Assembly: GCF_900108855.1 (NCBI RefSeq)
Contig: NZ_FNXY01000001.1
Coordinates: 1-64,000, forward strand
Direction of reading: 5' to 3'
Source: Dyadobacter koreensis
Lineage (GTDB): Bacteria > Bacteroidota > Bacteroidia > Cytophagales > Spirosomataceae
Length of the DNA stretch: 64,000 nt
Shown: positions 29,365-39,200 of the stretch, piece after piece
Position numbering within the stretch: position 1 is the first letter of the stretch
Layout of the letters: each line of letters opens with the position of its first letter
Notes under the pieces: model-generated
Told to the model about the DNA's origin: nothing
Databases searched by the model: none
What the model saw: the letters and a program-made list of their open reading frames with translations, nothing else
Translations under genes and position numbers: made by a program

Positions 29365-30393
29365 ATGTCAAAAAAATTAAAAATCGGGGTGATTGGATTA
29401 GGTCGTATCGGGCAGATACACCTGAGCAATCTGATGCACCACATTCCCGGCGTGGAAGTGGTGATCGCATCGGACCTTTCACCGGAATCGCACGCTTTTG
29501 CCAAAAATCTTGGTGTTGAAGAAGTTACAACAGATGCGTATGACGTTATCAATCATCCGGATGTCGAAGCCGTCATCATCTGCTCTCCCACTCCTTTTCA
29601 TGTTCCTTACACAGTAGCTGCGGCGAATCAAAAGAAACATGTATTTTGTGAAAAACCGCTGGACGTCACTTTGGATGCCATTTATGCTGCACAAAAAGCG
29701 GTCAGTGAAAATGGTGTAAAATTGATGCTTGGGTTCAACCGTCGTTTCGATGCGAATTTTACCAATGTACGAAATATCGTGGCGGATGATAAAATCGGAG
29801 ATCCGCAAATTCTGCGTATCACCAGCCGTGACCCGGGACCGCCACCAATTGAATACTTGAAAACTTCCGGCGGGATTTTCCTTGATATGTCGATCCATGA
29901 TTTTGACATGGCCCGTTATATTGTTGGCTCAGAAGTAACTGAAATCTTTGTAAAAGGCGATGCGCTGATCAACCCGGAAATTAAAGAATTCGGAGATATA
30001 GACACAGCTGTAATTGTGTTGACTTTTGAAAACGGAGCGATCGGTGTGATTGACAATAGCCGGAAAGCGGTTTATGGCTACGATCAGCGACTGGAAATTT
30101 TTGGCTCAAAAGGAATGGCCAAAGCAGAGAATAACACTGCTGATAATCTGGTACATTTCGACAGCAATGGCGGTAATATCTCGCTCCCACTACATTTTTT
30201 CCTTGAAAGATATGAAACGGCATACCGTGTTTGTCTGAAATCATTTGTTAATTGTGTGCTCAATGACACTCCCTCCCCTGTCGACGCGCATGATGGATTG
30301 ATGGCTACTGCAATTGGAATTGCAGCCATGAAATCCCTCCAGGAAGGAAGACCGGTGAAGTTGGAAGAAGTTATTAGTCATACATTGGTGTAA
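29365..30393 (+). CDS. iolG: myo-Inositol 2-dehydrogenase
   Basis: NAD-dependent oxidation of myo-inositol to scyllo-inosose, the first step of the pathway. The 342-residue GFO/IDH/MocA-type oxidoreductase has the Rossmann motif GVIGLGRIG at residues about 8-16, the conserved EKP with Lys97, and the catalytic Asp/His pair in DMSIHDFDMARY. The 153-base spacer before it includes a GC-rich stretch (29311-29335, CGGCGGCCCGCCG) that can fold locally. A transporter gene follows 25 bases downstream. Confidence 0.93.
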   Translation: MSKKLKIGVIGLGRIGQIHLSNLMHHIPGVEVVIASDLSPESHAFAKNLGVEEVTTDAYDVINHPDVEAVIICSPTPFHVPYTVAAANQKKHVFCEKPLDVTLDAIYAAQKAVSENGVKLMLGFNRRFDANFTNVRNIVADDKIGDPQILRITSRDPGPPPIEYLKTSGGIFLDMSIHDFDMARYIVGSEVTEIFVKGDALINPEIKEFGDIDTAVIVLTFENGAIGVIDNSRKAVYGYDQRLEIFGSKGMAKAENNTADNLVHFDSNGGNISLPLHFFLERYETAYRVCLKSFVNCVLNDTPSPVDAHDGLMATAIGIAAMKSLQEGRPVKLEEVISHTLV

Positions 30394-30418
30394 GAAGATT
30401 ATACCCTAAACCAACCCC

Positions 30419-32029
30419 ATGAAACAAGGCCTGCAGTTGCTTGATTACGTCGTATTTTTCATTTATTTTATCGGTGTTTCGTCATACGGTTTTTGGATTT
30501 ACAAAAAGAAATCAAGTAAAGAATCCAGTTCTACCGATTACTTTTTAGCAGAAGGTTCATTAACGTTCTGGGCTATTGGCGCTTCGTTGATCGCATCGAA
30601 TATTTCGGCAGAGCATTTTATTGGCATGTCAGGGTCGGGATTTGCAATCGGCCTGGCCATAGCATCTTACGAATGGATGGCAGCGGCAACGCTGGTCGTA
30701 GTAGCAGTTTTCTTCGTTCCGATTTATTTGAAAAACAAGATTTATACCATGCCGCAGTTTTTACGGCAGCGGTATAATCCGGTGGTAGCAACCACAATGG
30801 CGGTATTCTGGCTTCTGTTATACGTATTTGTCAACCTGACTTCAATACTTTATCTCGGTGCACTTGCGCTGGAGGTTACAGCCGGCATTGACTTTACCTG
30901 GGCGATTGGAGCATTAGCCGTTTTTGCGATCATCATCACGGTCGGAGGGATGAAAGTAATTGGTTATACGGATGTTATTCAAGTGGTTGTACTCATTGCG
31001 GGTGGTTTAGTGACAACCTATCTTGCCATGGATCTGGTGGCGAAACAATTTGGAAATCCTAATGTTTTCAGTGCTTTTGGCACTTTGAAGGCACAAGCCG
31101 AACCGCATTTTCACATGATCCTGAAAAAAGATAATCCATACTATAAAGATCTGCCAGGGTTATCTGTGATCATTGGAGCGATGTGGATTAATAACCTGAA
31201 CTATTTTGGTTGTAATCAATACATTATCCAGCGTACGCTTGGGGCTAGTCTTCCTACCGCCAGAAAAGGACTTTTGTTTGCCGCGGGTTTGAAACTTATC
31301 ATCCCTATTATCGTAGTAATACCAGGAATCGCAGCGTATGTGCTTTTTCAAAACGGAATGTTTCAAACAGAAATGCTTGATGCGAACGGGATCGTGAAAC
31401 CAGATCACGCCTACCCGGTTTTGCTTGATCTTCTTCCATCAGGATTGAAAGGAATGGCTTTTGCTGCCTTAACAGCAGCAATTGTTGCTTCACTGGCAGG
31501 AAAAGCAAACAGTATTTCCACGATTTTTACGCTCGATATTTACAGAGAATATATCAAACCGGACGCCACAGAAAAGCACCTGATCCGCGTTGGACGTTAT
31601 GCAATCTGGACTTCCATGGGTATCGCAGCTTTGATCGCACCACAACTTCGCGTTCTGGAACAAGCCTATCAGTTTATTCAGGAATATTCCAGTTTTATAA
31701 CCCCAGGTGTTTTTGCGATTTTCTTCCTTGGTTTTTTCTGGAAACGAACAACTGGAAATGCGGCTTTGATAGCGGCACTTTTAACAATCCCGCTCTCAAC
31801 AGCCTTTAAATTCTGGTATGAAGAAATTCCGTTTTTGAACCGTATGGGAATTATCTTTTTAATTCTGGTGGCGGTTATTGTTTTGGTAACACTGCTTGAT
31901 CCAAAGAGTAAAAACAATCCAAAAGGACTTGAAATTGACCGTTCCATGTTCAAGGTGAGCACTGGATTTATGATCACCTCAATTCTGATTTTTGGTATTC
32001 TTGGTGCTTTGTATACCGTTTTCTGGTAA
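30419..32029 (+). CDS. Sodium:solute symporter, probable myo-inositol transporter
   Basis: A 536-residue inner-membrane protein with about 14 hydrophobic segments and the features of the SSS (SGLT) family: TDYFLAEGSLTFWAIGASLIA near the N-terminus, EWMAAATLVVVAVFFVPIYLK, and TAAIVASLAGKANSISTIFT in the Na2-site region. Because it sits between iolG and iolJ in the inositol operon, inositol or a close cyclitol is the most likely substrate, taken up with sodium. Substrate is inferred from context only. Confidence 0.9.
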   Translation: MKQGLQLLDYVVFFIYFIGVSSYGFWIYKKKSSKESSSTDYFLAEGSLTFWAIGASLIASNISAEHFIGMSGSGFAIGLAIASYEWMAAATLVVVAVFFVPIYLKNKIYTMPQFLRQRYNPVVATTMAVFWLLLYVFVNLTSILYLGALALEVTAGIDFTWAIGALAVFAIIITVGGMKVIGYTDVIQVVVLIAGGLVTTYLAMDLVAKQFGNPNVFSAFGTLKAQAEPHFHMILKKDNPYYKDLPGLSVIIGAMWINNLNYFGCNQYIIQRTLGASLPTARKGLLFAAGLKLIIPIIVVIPGIAAYVLFQNGMFQTEMLDANGIVKPDHAYPVLLDLLPSGLKGMAFAALTAAIVASLAGKANSISTIFTLDIYREYIKPDATEKHLIRVGRYAIWTSMGIAALIAPQLRVLEQAYQFIQEYSSFITPGVFAIFFLGFFWKRTTGNAALIAALLTIPLSTAFKFWYEEIPFLNRMGIIFLILVAVIVLVTLLDPKSKNNPKGLEIDRSMFKVSTGFMITSILIFGILGALYTVFW

Positions 32030-32074
32030 GACTGGATTTGCCGGAATAACTGCGGATTTATTAATTGATAGATT

Positions 32075-33016
32075 ATGCTTTTGACGACCAAACAACTTTT
32101 TGATAAATGCTACGGCCGCTACGCAATTCCTGCGGTCAACGTATTTTTCATGGAAGAAATACATGGATTATTTGCCGCAGCACAGGAGGCGGATGCTCCA
32201 TTTATCGTACAAACCACGCCTTTTGCAAGGGATTACGCCAAGGCTGATATGCTGCTTTCCATGATCCAGTCGGCAGCCAGATTGTATCCGCAAACAGTTT
32301 TTGCCGTTCATGTTGATCATGGGGTTGAAGAACATATCTGGGATGCAATCGGAAGTGGTGGATACAGTTCAGTAATGATTGACGCATCTCATGATGATTA
32401 TGAAAAAAATGTCACCAGAACAAAGGAAGTTGTTGAAAGAGCACATGCCCATGGAATTAGTGTCGAAGCTGAACTGGGCGTTTTGGCTGGTGTTGAAGAT
32501 GATTTGACGGTTGATGCTGAACATTCGTCTTATACCAATCCTCAGCAAGTTGTCGATTTTGTTAATGCCACCGGCTGCGATAGTTTGGCGATCGCCGTTG
32601 GAACCAGTCACGGCGCTTACAAATTTTCCGGAGGACAAGGTTTACAGTTTCACATTCTGGAAGAAATTCAGAAACGTTTGCCTGGATTTCCGCTGGTTTT
32701 ACACGGTGGTTCCAATGTGAGTTCAGAAGTTGTGACGCGGATCAATGCGGCAGGAGGAAATCTTAAAACCGATGCAAAAGGTGTGCAGGAAGATGAGATT
32801 TTGAAGGCAATCCCATTGGGGATTTGTAAAATCAACATCGCGACCGATATCCGTTTATTATGGACGATGGTAAACCGTGAGTTTTTCCGAGATCATCCCG
32901 ATGAGTTTGCACCAACAACACCCGGGAAGATTTTTATGGAAGAGTATAAGCGTTTTATGTTACAGAAATTTGAATTGTTCGGGTGTGTTGGGAAGTCGGA
33001 TGAGTTTTTGTATTAG
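32075..33016 (+). CDS. iolJ: 6-phospho-5-dehydro-2-deoxy-D-gluconate aldolase (class II)
   Basis: Cleaves the IolC product into dihydroxyacetone phosphate and malonate semialdehyde. The 313-residue class II aldolase has the zinc-binding HVDHG motif with His near residue 90, a second ligand block in ISVEAELGVLAG, and the phosphate-binding VLHGGSNV and KINIATDIR motifs. Class II aldolases of different substrate specificity look alike, so the iolJ call rests on operon context. A large palindromic element follows. Confidence 0.9.
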   Translation: MLLTTKQLFDKCYGRYAIPAVNVFFMEEIHGLFAAAQEADAPFIVQTTPFARDYAKADMLLSMIQSAARLYPQTVFAVHVDHGVEEHIWDAIGSGGYSSVMIDASHDDYEKNVTRTKEVVERAHAHGISVEAELGVLAGVEDDLTVDAEHSSYTNPQQVVDFVNATGCDSLAIAVGTSHGAYKFSGGQGLQFHILEEIQKRLPGFPLVLHGGSNVSSEVVTRINAAGGNLKTDAKGVQEDEILKAIPLGICKINIATDIRLLWTMVNREFFRDHPDEFAPTTPGKIFMEEYKRFMLQKFELFGCVGKSDEFLY

Positions 33017-33056
33017 ATTGATTTAAAGATTAACATCGAAGATTAACGGAGGAATT

Positions 33057-33212
33057 ATTACGGTGCGCTGCACCTTGGACAATAATCAAATTGGTGCCAT
33101 GCTCTTCAAATATTTAGGTGCTCTGCACCTGTCAATGAATGGTGCAGAGCACCCAAATATTTGTAGAATTCCGTAATGTTTGTCCATTTGACAAGGTGCA
33201 GCGCACCGTAAT
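33057..33212. repeat. Nested palindromic REP-like element between iolJ and iolD
   Basis: The outer arms ATTACGGTGCGCTGCACCTTG-type sequence at 33057-33077 and its perfect 21-base complement at 33192-33212 enclose a second hairpin whose arms are 33108-33129 and 33141-33162 (21 of 22 paired, 11-base loop). Every arm contains a GGTGCnnnGCACC-type core. The whole 156-base unit has no coding frame. Such nested palindromes resemble REP/BIME or MITE-like elements mobilised in trans. No transposase is in the window. Confidence 0.85.
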
Positions 33213-33294
33213 CCTCACCGATTTTAACAACAAAAAATCCAATATTATTCCACCCAACACTTCATTAAAATCATCAAAAATATTCCCTTAAACC

Positions 33295-35160
33295 ATGACC
33301 AGAAGATTAACCGTAGCCCAGGCTACCATAACATTTCTAAAAAATCAATACATCGAACGCGATGGTATTGAAGAACCTTATTTCGGTGGGTGTTTCGGCA
33401 TATTCGGTCATGGAAATGTGGCTGGATTAGGTCAGGCGCTTCAACAAAATCCGGATTTCCGCTATTATCAATGCCGTAATGAACAATCCATGGTGCATAC
33501 CGCCGTGGCTTATGCCAAGATCAAAAACCGTCTAGGAGCTTTTGTATGTACAACTTCCATTGGGCCCGGAGCTACAAACATGATCACGGGCGCAGCTTTG
33601 GCGACAATTAATCGTTTGCCTGTTTTGTTATTACCGGGTGATATTTTTTCAACCCGTGAGCCAAATCCGGTTTTGCAGCAATTGGAAAGTGCGTCCACTC
33701 AGGATATATCTGTGAATGATTGTTTCAAACCTGTATCCAAATATTGGGACAGGATAAACCGCCCGGAACAGCTGATTTATTCCTTGCCGGAAGTTATGCG
33801 CGTTCTTACTTCACAGGCAGAAATGGGCGCCGTGACCCTTTCTATGCCTCAGGATGTGCAGACACACGCGTACGATTTCCCGGAAGATTTATTTAAGAAA
33901 AGAGTCTGGCACGTAGGTCGACCACGCCCCGATCTTCCAACTTTGCAAAAAGCGGCTGAATGGATTCGTGCTTCTAAAAAACCGGTAATCGTTGCCGGAG
34001 GTGGAGCAATTTACAGTGGTGCAGATGGAGTTCTGCATGACTTTGCAACCAAAACCGGTATTCCGGTTGGAGAAACATTTGCCGGAAAAGGCGCAGTTAA
34101 ATTTGATGAGCCTTACAGCATTGGCGGACTTGGTGCAACGGGTACAAAATATGCGATTGAGATTTCCAATGAAGCTGATGTGGTCATTGGTATCGGAACA
34201 CGATATAGTGATTTCACAACGGCCTCAAAATCAATATTTAAGAACCCGGACGTTAAATTCATCAATGTTAATATCAGCGAATTTGATGCGTTCAAACACG
34301 CTGCGTTACCGGTTATCGGTGATGCAAAAGTGATTTTGGAGGAACTTTCCGATTTACTAGGTGACTTTGAAGTTGCCGCTGAATACCGCAAAAAAATCGC
34401 TGATTATAACCACGCGTGGGACGAAGAAGTTACGCAGATTTATATGGAAGGAAACAGCACCGTTCCTCCTATCGATCAGGCGATTGTCATCGGTACGTTA
34501 AATAATTTCATGGGCCGCCGCGATGTGATGATTAACGCCTCCGGAAGTGCGCCGGGAGATTTGCATAAGCTTTGGCGTGCAACAGATCCTAAAAACTTCC
34601 ACCTGGAATATGGCTTCTCCTGCATGGGTTATGAAATCGCCGCTGGATTAGGCGCGAAAATGGCTGATCCGACACGTGAGGTTTATGTAATTTGTGGCGA
34701 TGGAGGTTATCTGATGAACAATCATGAGATCGTTACTTCCATTCAGGAAGGTTTAAAATTCACGATTTTGCTATTGAATAATAATGGTTACGCGAGCATC
34801 GGCGGCCTTTCTGAAAGTATCGGAAGTGAGCGTTTTGGAACGATGTATAATTATCGTGACGAAGATTCAGGGCAATTGTCTGGTGATTTCTTACCTGTTG
34901 ATTTAGCGAAAAATGCGGAAAGCCTGGGTGCTATTGTTATAAAAGCCACGGACAGAACTTCACTTGAAGCAGCTTTGGAACAGTCTAAAATCAATACCAG
35001 AACGACTGTGATTTATATTGAAACTTCGTTGTATCGTACGGTCAAAGGTTATAACGCATGGTGGGAAGTTCCGATTGCGGAAGTTTCTGAATCTGCATCT
35101 GTTCAGAAAGCCTACAATACATATGTCGAGAACAAAAAATCGCAGCGAATTTTTCTATAA
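33295..35160 (+). CDS. iolD: 3D-(3,5/4)-trihydroxycyclohexane-1,2-dione acylhydrolase (ThDP-dependent)
   Basis: Opens the ring of 3D-trihydroxycyclohexane-1,2-dione to give 5-deoxy-glucuronate. At 621 residues it has the IolD length and the three domains of thiamine-diphosphate enzymes: an N-terminal PYR domain with the cofactor-activating Glu in CRNEQSMVHTA, a central domain, and a C-terminal PP domain with the GDGGYLMNNHE...NNNGYAS ThDP/magnesium motif. It follows the palindromic element, 278 bases after iolJ, and precedes iolE by 99 bases. Confidence 0.95.
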   Translation: MTRRLTVAQATITFLKNQYIERDGIEEPYFGGCFGIFGHGNVAGLGQALQQNPDFRYYQCRNEQSMVHTAVAYAKIKNRLGAFVCTTSIGPGATNMITGAALATINRLPVLLLPGDIFSTREPNPVLQQLESASTQDISVNDCFKPVSKYWDRINRPEQLIYSLPEVMRVLTSQAEMGAVTLSMPQDVQTHAYDFPEDLFKKRVWHVGRPRPDLPTLQKAAEWIRASKKPVIVAGGGAIYSGADGVLHDFATKTGIPVGETFAGKGAVKFDEPYSIGGLGATGTKYAIEISNEADVVIGIGTRYSDFTTASKSIFKNPDVKFINVNISEFDAFKHAALPVIGDAKVILEELSDLLGDFEVAAEYRKKIADYNHAWDEEVTQIYMEGNSTVPPIDQAIVIGTLNNFMGRRDVMINASGSAPGDLHKLWRATDPKNFHLEYGFSCMGYEIAAGLGAKMADPTREVYVICGDGGYLMNNHEIVTSIQEGLKFTILLLNNNGYASIGGLSESIGSERFGTMYNYRDEDSGQLSGDFLPVDLAKNAESLGAIVIKATDRTSLEAALEQSKINTRTTVIYIETSLYRTVKGYNAWWEVPIAEVSESASVQKAYNTYVENKKSQRIFL

Positions 35161-35259
35161 TGGCTAGATAATCGGGCCTAATATCTGATTTTTCCAGCCA
35201 CGAATACACGAATTTTCACTAATCAGCTTGAATGAACTAATTTCCATAATCTGACTAAA

Positions 35260-36162
35260 ATGAATTTTGAAAATATAAAATTAGGCGTCGCTCCTATCAA
35301 CTGGACAAACGACGATATGCCGGAACTTGGCGGTGAAAATACATTTGAGCAGTGTATCAGCGAGATGGCTTTGGCAGGATTTACAGGCTGCGAGGTTGGA
35401 AATAAATTTCCGCGTGATACAGACGTTCTGAAAAAAGCCCTGGGACTTCGCGGTTTGCAAATCTGCAACCAGTGGAATAGCTACGAATTGACCACAAAAT
35501 CTTTGGAGGAAAATATTAATAACTTCACAGCGTTACTGGATTTTCTGGAAACCATGGGGGCGAAAGTCATTGGTGGCGGAGAAGTTGGAAATAGTTGCCA
35601 GGGACAAATGACGGTACCCGTTTTTGAGGGGAAAGGAATGCTGAATAGCGATGAAGAATGGAAATCGTTCACTGACGGTTTAAACGAATTAGGCAAGATT
35701 GCACGAGGACGTGGAATGAAACTCGCTTTCCATCATCATATGGGAACCTGTATTCAAAGCATCGCTGAAACGGACCGCCTGCTGGCTGAAACAGATCCGG
35801 AAAATGTTTATTTAAACTATGACTGCGGCCACTTTTATTTTGCAGGCGAAGATCCGGTGGCAGCATTGAAAAAATACATTGGAAGAACCGCTCATATCCA
35901 TTTAAAAGATGTCCGGCCAAATGTATTGCAGCGCGTACATGATGAGAAACTCAGCTTTTTGACGGCAGTGAAACAGGGTGTTTTTACTGTGCCGGGTGAT
36001 TCGGAAGGCTGTATTGATTTTCCTTCGCTTTTCGAGGTAATCAAGGAAAGCGATTATCAGGGCTGGATTGTTCTGGAAGCTGAACAGGATCCTGCGGTTG
36101 CAAATCCTTTGGAATATGCGATGATTGCCCGTAAGTTTTTTAAAAATCTAACCGGTATATAA
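35260..36162 (+). CDS. iolE: myo-Inosose-2 dehydratase
   Basis: Dehydrates scyllo-inosose to the trihydroxycyclohexane dione used by IolD. The 300-residue protein is a TIM-barrel of the xylose-isomerase-like (AP endonuclease 2) family, with family features KLGVAPINWTNDDMPELG, the metal-ligand stretches LAFHHHMGT and YDCGHFYFAGEDP, and LEAEQDP near the end supplying the last metal-binding Glu. It is the last gene of the iol operon, closed by a strong bidirectional terminator. Confidence 0.95.
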   Translation: MNFENIKLGVAPINWTNDDMPELGGENTFEQCISEMALAGFTGCEVGNKFPRDTDVLKKALGLRGLQICNQWNSYELTTKSLEENINNFTALLDFLETMGAKVIGGGEVGNSCQGQMTVPVFEGKGMLNSDEEWKSFTDGLNELGKIARGRGMKLAFHHHMGTCIQSIAETDRLLAETDPENVYLNYDCGHFYFAGEDPVAALKKYIGRTAHIHLKDVRPNVLQRVHDEKLSFLTAVKQGVFTVPGDSEGCIDFPSLFEVIKESDYQGWIVLEAEQDPAVANPLEYAMIARKFFKNLTGI

Positions 36163-36170
36163 TCTTCAGA

Positions 36171-36204
36171 AACAAAAAGGCTGCCTTCCGACAGCCTTTT
36201 TGTT
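36171..36204. terminator. Bidirectional terminator between iolE and purL
   Basis: AACAAAAAGGCTG (36171-36183) pairs perfectly with CAGCCTTTTTGTT (36192-36204). The 13-base-pair stem provides a T-run on both strands and lies between two convergent genes. Confidence 0.9.
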
Positions 36205-36222
36205 ATATAAAATCCTAAGCGA

Positions 36223-39200
36223 TTATTTTTCAGAAGCTTCAATCCATTTTCTGGCATTGACGAAAGCTTCGATCCATGGCGAAACTTCGTCGTTTCTTCC
36301 GGCAGGATAATTTGCCCAGTGCCACTGGAACAAAGAACGCTCAATATGCGGCATCATCACCAAGTGTCTGCCCGAGTTATCACACATCATCGCTGTGTTA
36401 TATTCCGAACCATTTGGATTGGCCGGATAGGTCTCGTAAGCATATTTCGCAACGATCTCATATCGATCTTCGGCATACGGAAGTTTGAATTTCCCTTCTC
36501 CATGTGAGATCCAGACACCCAGCGTACTTCCTGCCAACGTAGAAAGCATCACCGATTTATTTTCCTGAATGGTCAGCGAAGTAAATCCACTTTCGTGCTT
36601 TTTACTTTCGTTATGAAGCATTTTCGGTTTTTCCTCATGATCTGGATTGATCAGGCCAAGTTCAACAAACAACTGACAACCGTTACAGATCCCAACGGAT
36701 AAAGTATCCTCTCTCTTGAAAAAGTTTTCCAACGAAAGTTTTGCTCTTTCGTTATACAAAAATGCACCCGCCCAGCCTTTGGCAGAACCCAAAACATCAG
36801 AATTTGAAAATCCTCCAACGGCTCCGATGAACTGAATATCTTCAAGCGTCTCACGTCCCGAAATCAAATCTGTCATGTGAACATCTTTGACATCAAAACC
36901 AGCGAGATACATCGCATTGGCAAGCTCTCTTTCCGAGTTACTTCCTTTTTCACGAAGAACTGCTGCCTTCGGTCTTGGTTTTGACTCATCAAAAGCTGGT
37001 TTTTTTCCATCGAATTGCGCTGGGAAATTATATCGTAGAACGTGGTTTTTGTAATTATCAAAACGCTCAGTCGCTTTAACGTCACCACTTTGCTTTTTGT
37101 CCAGAAGGTAGGAAGTTTTAAACCATACATCACGAAGATGATCGATATCAAAATTCCAGCTACCTGACGTATCCTTAACAGAAACATTTGAAGATGAACT
37201 TACCGTACCGATTTTATGGAAAATAACGTTATTCGCTTCCAAAATCGCTTCGACAGATTCATCGGCCTGGAAGACAACACTTATGTTTTCTGCGAAAAGT
37301 TTTTCAATAATATCCTGTTCGCCAAGAGAAGAAAGATCAATATCAGCTCCAAGATCACGATCCGCGAAACAAAGTTCCAGGAGCGTTGTGATCAGGCCAC
37401 CACTTCCTACATCATGACCAGCCTGGATTTTGTCCTCCTTAATCAGCTTTTGAAGCGTATCAAATGTATTTTTAAATCCATCAGCATCAAGTACATCCGG
37501 TGTTTCAGTTCCGATCTTTCCCAGAATCTGGGCAAAAGAAGAACCGCCCAGTTTATACGTATCCGCCGACAGGTTGATATAATAAATTGCGCCGCCATCT
37601 TTTTGAAGAACAGGTTCGACAACCTTTTTGATGTCGTCACAATGTCCGGCTGCCGAAATGATCACAGTACCCGGTGCGATAACTTCCGCATCTTTATACT
37701 TTTGTTTCATCGAAAGCGAATCCTTACCCGTTGGGATATTTATCCCCAGGCTGATCGCAAATGCTGAACAAGCTTCCACTGCACGATAAAGACGAGCATC
37801 TTCTCCCTCATTTTTACAAGCCCACATCCAGTTTGCAGAAAGCGAAACGCTCGCAAGACCGTCTTGCAGCGGTGCCCAAACAATATTTGAAAGTGACTCA
37901 GCGATCGCATTTCTGCTTCCTGCTGCCGGATCAATAAGCGCTGAAAGTGGCGCATGGCCAATTGAAGTTGCGATCCCCTCTTTTCCCTGGAAGTCAAGTG
38001 CCATCACACCGCAGTTGTTCAATGGCAATTGCAGCGGACCCGCACATTGCTGCTTCGCGACGCGGCCGCCAACACAACGGTCAACTTTATTAGTAAGCCA
38101 GTCCTTACTTGCAACAGCTTCCAGTTGAAGTACCTGCTCAAGATATTCAGCTAGTTTGGCTTTGTCGTAGGCAACAGCCGCATAGGTTCTTTTAACGGTC
38201 TTATCGTGCATGACCACTTTTGGAGAACTTCCAAACATATCATCCATTTCAAGATCCATTGGTTTTGCTCCCGTTGTGGCTGATTCAAATGTAAACCGGT
38301 GGTCAGAAGTTACCTCTCCTACCGTATACATCGGTGCCCTTTCGCGGTCTGCGATTCTTTGCAGCGTGTCAATATTTTCTTTGCTGATCACAAGACCCAT
38401 ACGTTCCTGCGACTCATTTCCGATAATTTCTTTTGCTGAAAGTGTAGGATCTCCTACCGGCAATTTATCAAGATCGATCTTCCCGCCCGTTTCCTCGACA
38501 AGTTCAGAGAGACAGTTTAAATGCCCCCCTGCGCCGTGATCATGGATTGAAACAATCGTGTTGTTATCACTTTCTACCATACCGCGAACGGCATTGGCAA
38601 CTCTTTTCTGCATTTCCGGGTTTGAACGCTGGATTGCATTCAACGTTATTCCCGAACCGAAAGCACCGGTATCCGCAGATGAAACAGCAGCACCACCCAT
38701 TCCGATTCTATAATTCTCGCCTCCTAAAACGACAATTTTATCTTCTGCTTCCGGTTTTTCTTTTTTGGCCTGATCTGATTTTCCATAACCAATACCACCC
38801 GCTTGCATAATTACTTTATCGAAACCAAGAAGCCTTGCATCTTCCTCGTGCTCAAATGTAAGCAGTGATCCACTTATCAATGGCTGACCGAATTTATTTC
38901 CAAAATCAGAAGCTCCGTTGGAAGCTTTTATAAGGATATCCATCGGCGTCTGATACAACCAATTTCTCTCCTGTACGCCTTTTTCCCATGGGCGATTTTC
39001 TTCGAGCCGCGAAAAAGAAGTCATGTAAACGGCAGTTCCAGCCAAAGGAAGAGATCCTTGTCCACCGGCAAGTCTGTCCCTGATTTCTCCTCCCGAACCC
39101 GTTGCTGCGCCGTTGAAAGGCTCAACCGTTGTCGGGAAATTATGTGTTTCGGCTTTCAGAGAAATAACCGAATCAAAGTCTTTGATTTCATAATAATCAG

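Noticed and set aside
33057..33212. Repeats inside the inositol operon as a possible CRISPR array
   Set aside because: They are inverted arms of nested hairpins, not regularly spaced direct repeats with unique spacers, and no cas gene is present.
6665..36162. Numerous open frames opposite or out of frame with malic enzyme, the HEAT protein and iol genes
   Set aside because: All are antisense or shifted shadows of strongly supported genes.
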